Assembly (NCBI GenBank): GCA_040506275.1
Contig: JBEVXD010000008.1
Span: 62,001-126,000, forward strand
From: Thiodiazotropha sp040506275
GTDB taxonomy: Bacteria; Pseudomonadota; Gammaproteobacteria; Chromatiales; Chromatiaceae
Reading direction: 5' to 3'
DNA length: 64,000 nt
The notes beneath the pieces are model-generated. The model did no database searches. It was not told the DNA's origin and worked only from the letters and a program-made list of their open reading frames with translations. Below, piece after piece: positions 63,689-64,000 of this stretch (position 1 is the first letter of the stretch; each line of letters starts with the position of its first letter). A program made the translations under genes and the position numbers.

Positions 63689-64000
63689 ATGAAAAGCAAG
63701 AATAGACTTATAGCTCGTGCTCTTGGTTTGAGTGCATCTTTTATCCTCTTCCACACTGGAGCACCAGCTATTGCAGGCGATGTGGAAAAGGCAGTGGAAT
63801 ACCGACAGGGAGTGATGAATGTCTTCAGCTGGAATATGAAAGCGATGGGGGACATGATGAAAGGTAAAACCAGCTATGATCAAAAGCTATTTGCTGAACA
63901 TGCCCAGGAGCTGGCCACAGCCGCTAAGCTGAATGTGCCGAAAGGTTTTCCGGAGGACTCTGAATCTGATGAGAGTGATGCCTTACCTGAAATCTGGATG
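63689..64000 (+). CDS. Cytochrome c'-like protein (partial, 3' end outside window)
   Basis: The first 104 codons are in the window. The signal peptide ends near APAIAG (residue 30). The mature start matches cytochrome c' (EKAVEYRQGVMNVFSWNMKAMGDMMKG). The haem CXXCH, usually near the C terminus of this family, lies beyond the window, so haem binding is expected but not seen. Family members bind NO and are periplasmic. AGGGG precedes the ATG. Confidence 0.85.
   Translation, partial: MKSKNRLIARALGLSASFILFHTGAPAIAGDVEKAVEYRQGVMNVFSWNMKAMGDMMKGKTSYDQKLFAEHAQELATAAKLNVPKGFPEDSESDESDALPEIWM

Overview
The window is the replication-origin region of a gammaproteobacterial chromosome. The evidence is the gene order: atp operon, parB-parA-rsmG-mnmG, mnmE-yidC-yidD-rnpA-rpmH, then dnaA-dnaN-recF-gyrB. 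Genes left of dnaA mostly run leftward and dnaA-gyrB run rightward, as expected around an origin. The protein set (glnA-ntrBC, CheB/CheR-PAS fusion, GGDEF-EAL, bacteriohemerythrin, TusA-type sulfur carrier, large FAD/FeS DUF3683 oxidoreductase, cytochrome c'-like protein) suggests a respiratory gammaproteobacterium, perhaps a Chromatiales-like sulfur oxidiser or symbiont. That lineage is an inference and no marker here proves it.

Layout. 1-1.9 kb: atpF (cut by the window edge), atpE, atpB, atpI. 2.1-4.5 kb: a four-gene bufferin-type (copper-binding modified peptide) operon. 4.5-6.8 kb: repeat-rich DNA around a secreted GlcG/HbpS-like protein. 6.8-11.2 kb: parB, parA, rsmG, mnmG. 11.6-15.5 kb: MoxR ATPase, DUF58 and transglutaminase genes on the + strand, inserted between mnmG and mnmE, which are neighbours in many relatives. 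15.5-19.7 kb: YdcH-like gene, mnmE, yidC, yidD, rnpA, rpmH. 19.9-26.2 kb: dnaA, probable oriC, dnaN, recF and gyrB. Two perfect parS sites lie inside recF. 26.3-31 kb: glyQ-glyS-mazG-like-gmhB-plsC operon. 31.2-34.3 kb: DUF2780 protein, then a PP-loop ATPase/TusA/cation-efflux operon. 34.3-39.5 kb: glnA, a DUF4124 protein and ntrB-ntrC, with visible NtrC boxes and a sigma-54 promoter. 40-47.8 kb: signalling genes (diiron MBL-fold protein, GGDEF-EAL, CheB/CheR-PAS, PDC sensor). 47.9-49.9 kb: hemE and a beta-hydroxyacid dehydrogenase. 50.9-54.8 kb: hybrid histidine kinase, hemerythrin with an FNR-type promoter, a tiny membrane protein and an unknown protein. 54.8-64 kb: CAP-domain lipoprotein, ppc, a 1284-residue FAD/FeS oxidoreductase and the start of a cytochrome c'-like gene.

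How it works together: the central block replicates and segregates the chromosome (DnaA, DnaN, RecF, GyrB, ParAB on parS) and carries its usual translation and membrane-insertion partners. The glnA-ntrBC block forms a nitrogen circuit whose cis elements can be read directly. The accessory parts are metal handling (bufferins, CDF exporter), sulfur transfer (PP-loop ATPase with TusA) and O2/redox sensing (hemerythrin, ODP-like protein, c-di-GMP enzymes). The intergenic DNA is rich in REP-like dyads, one MITE-like element with 23-bp terminal inverted repeats and a dispersed repeat family. I see no tRNA, rRNA, CRISPR array or intact insertion sequence.
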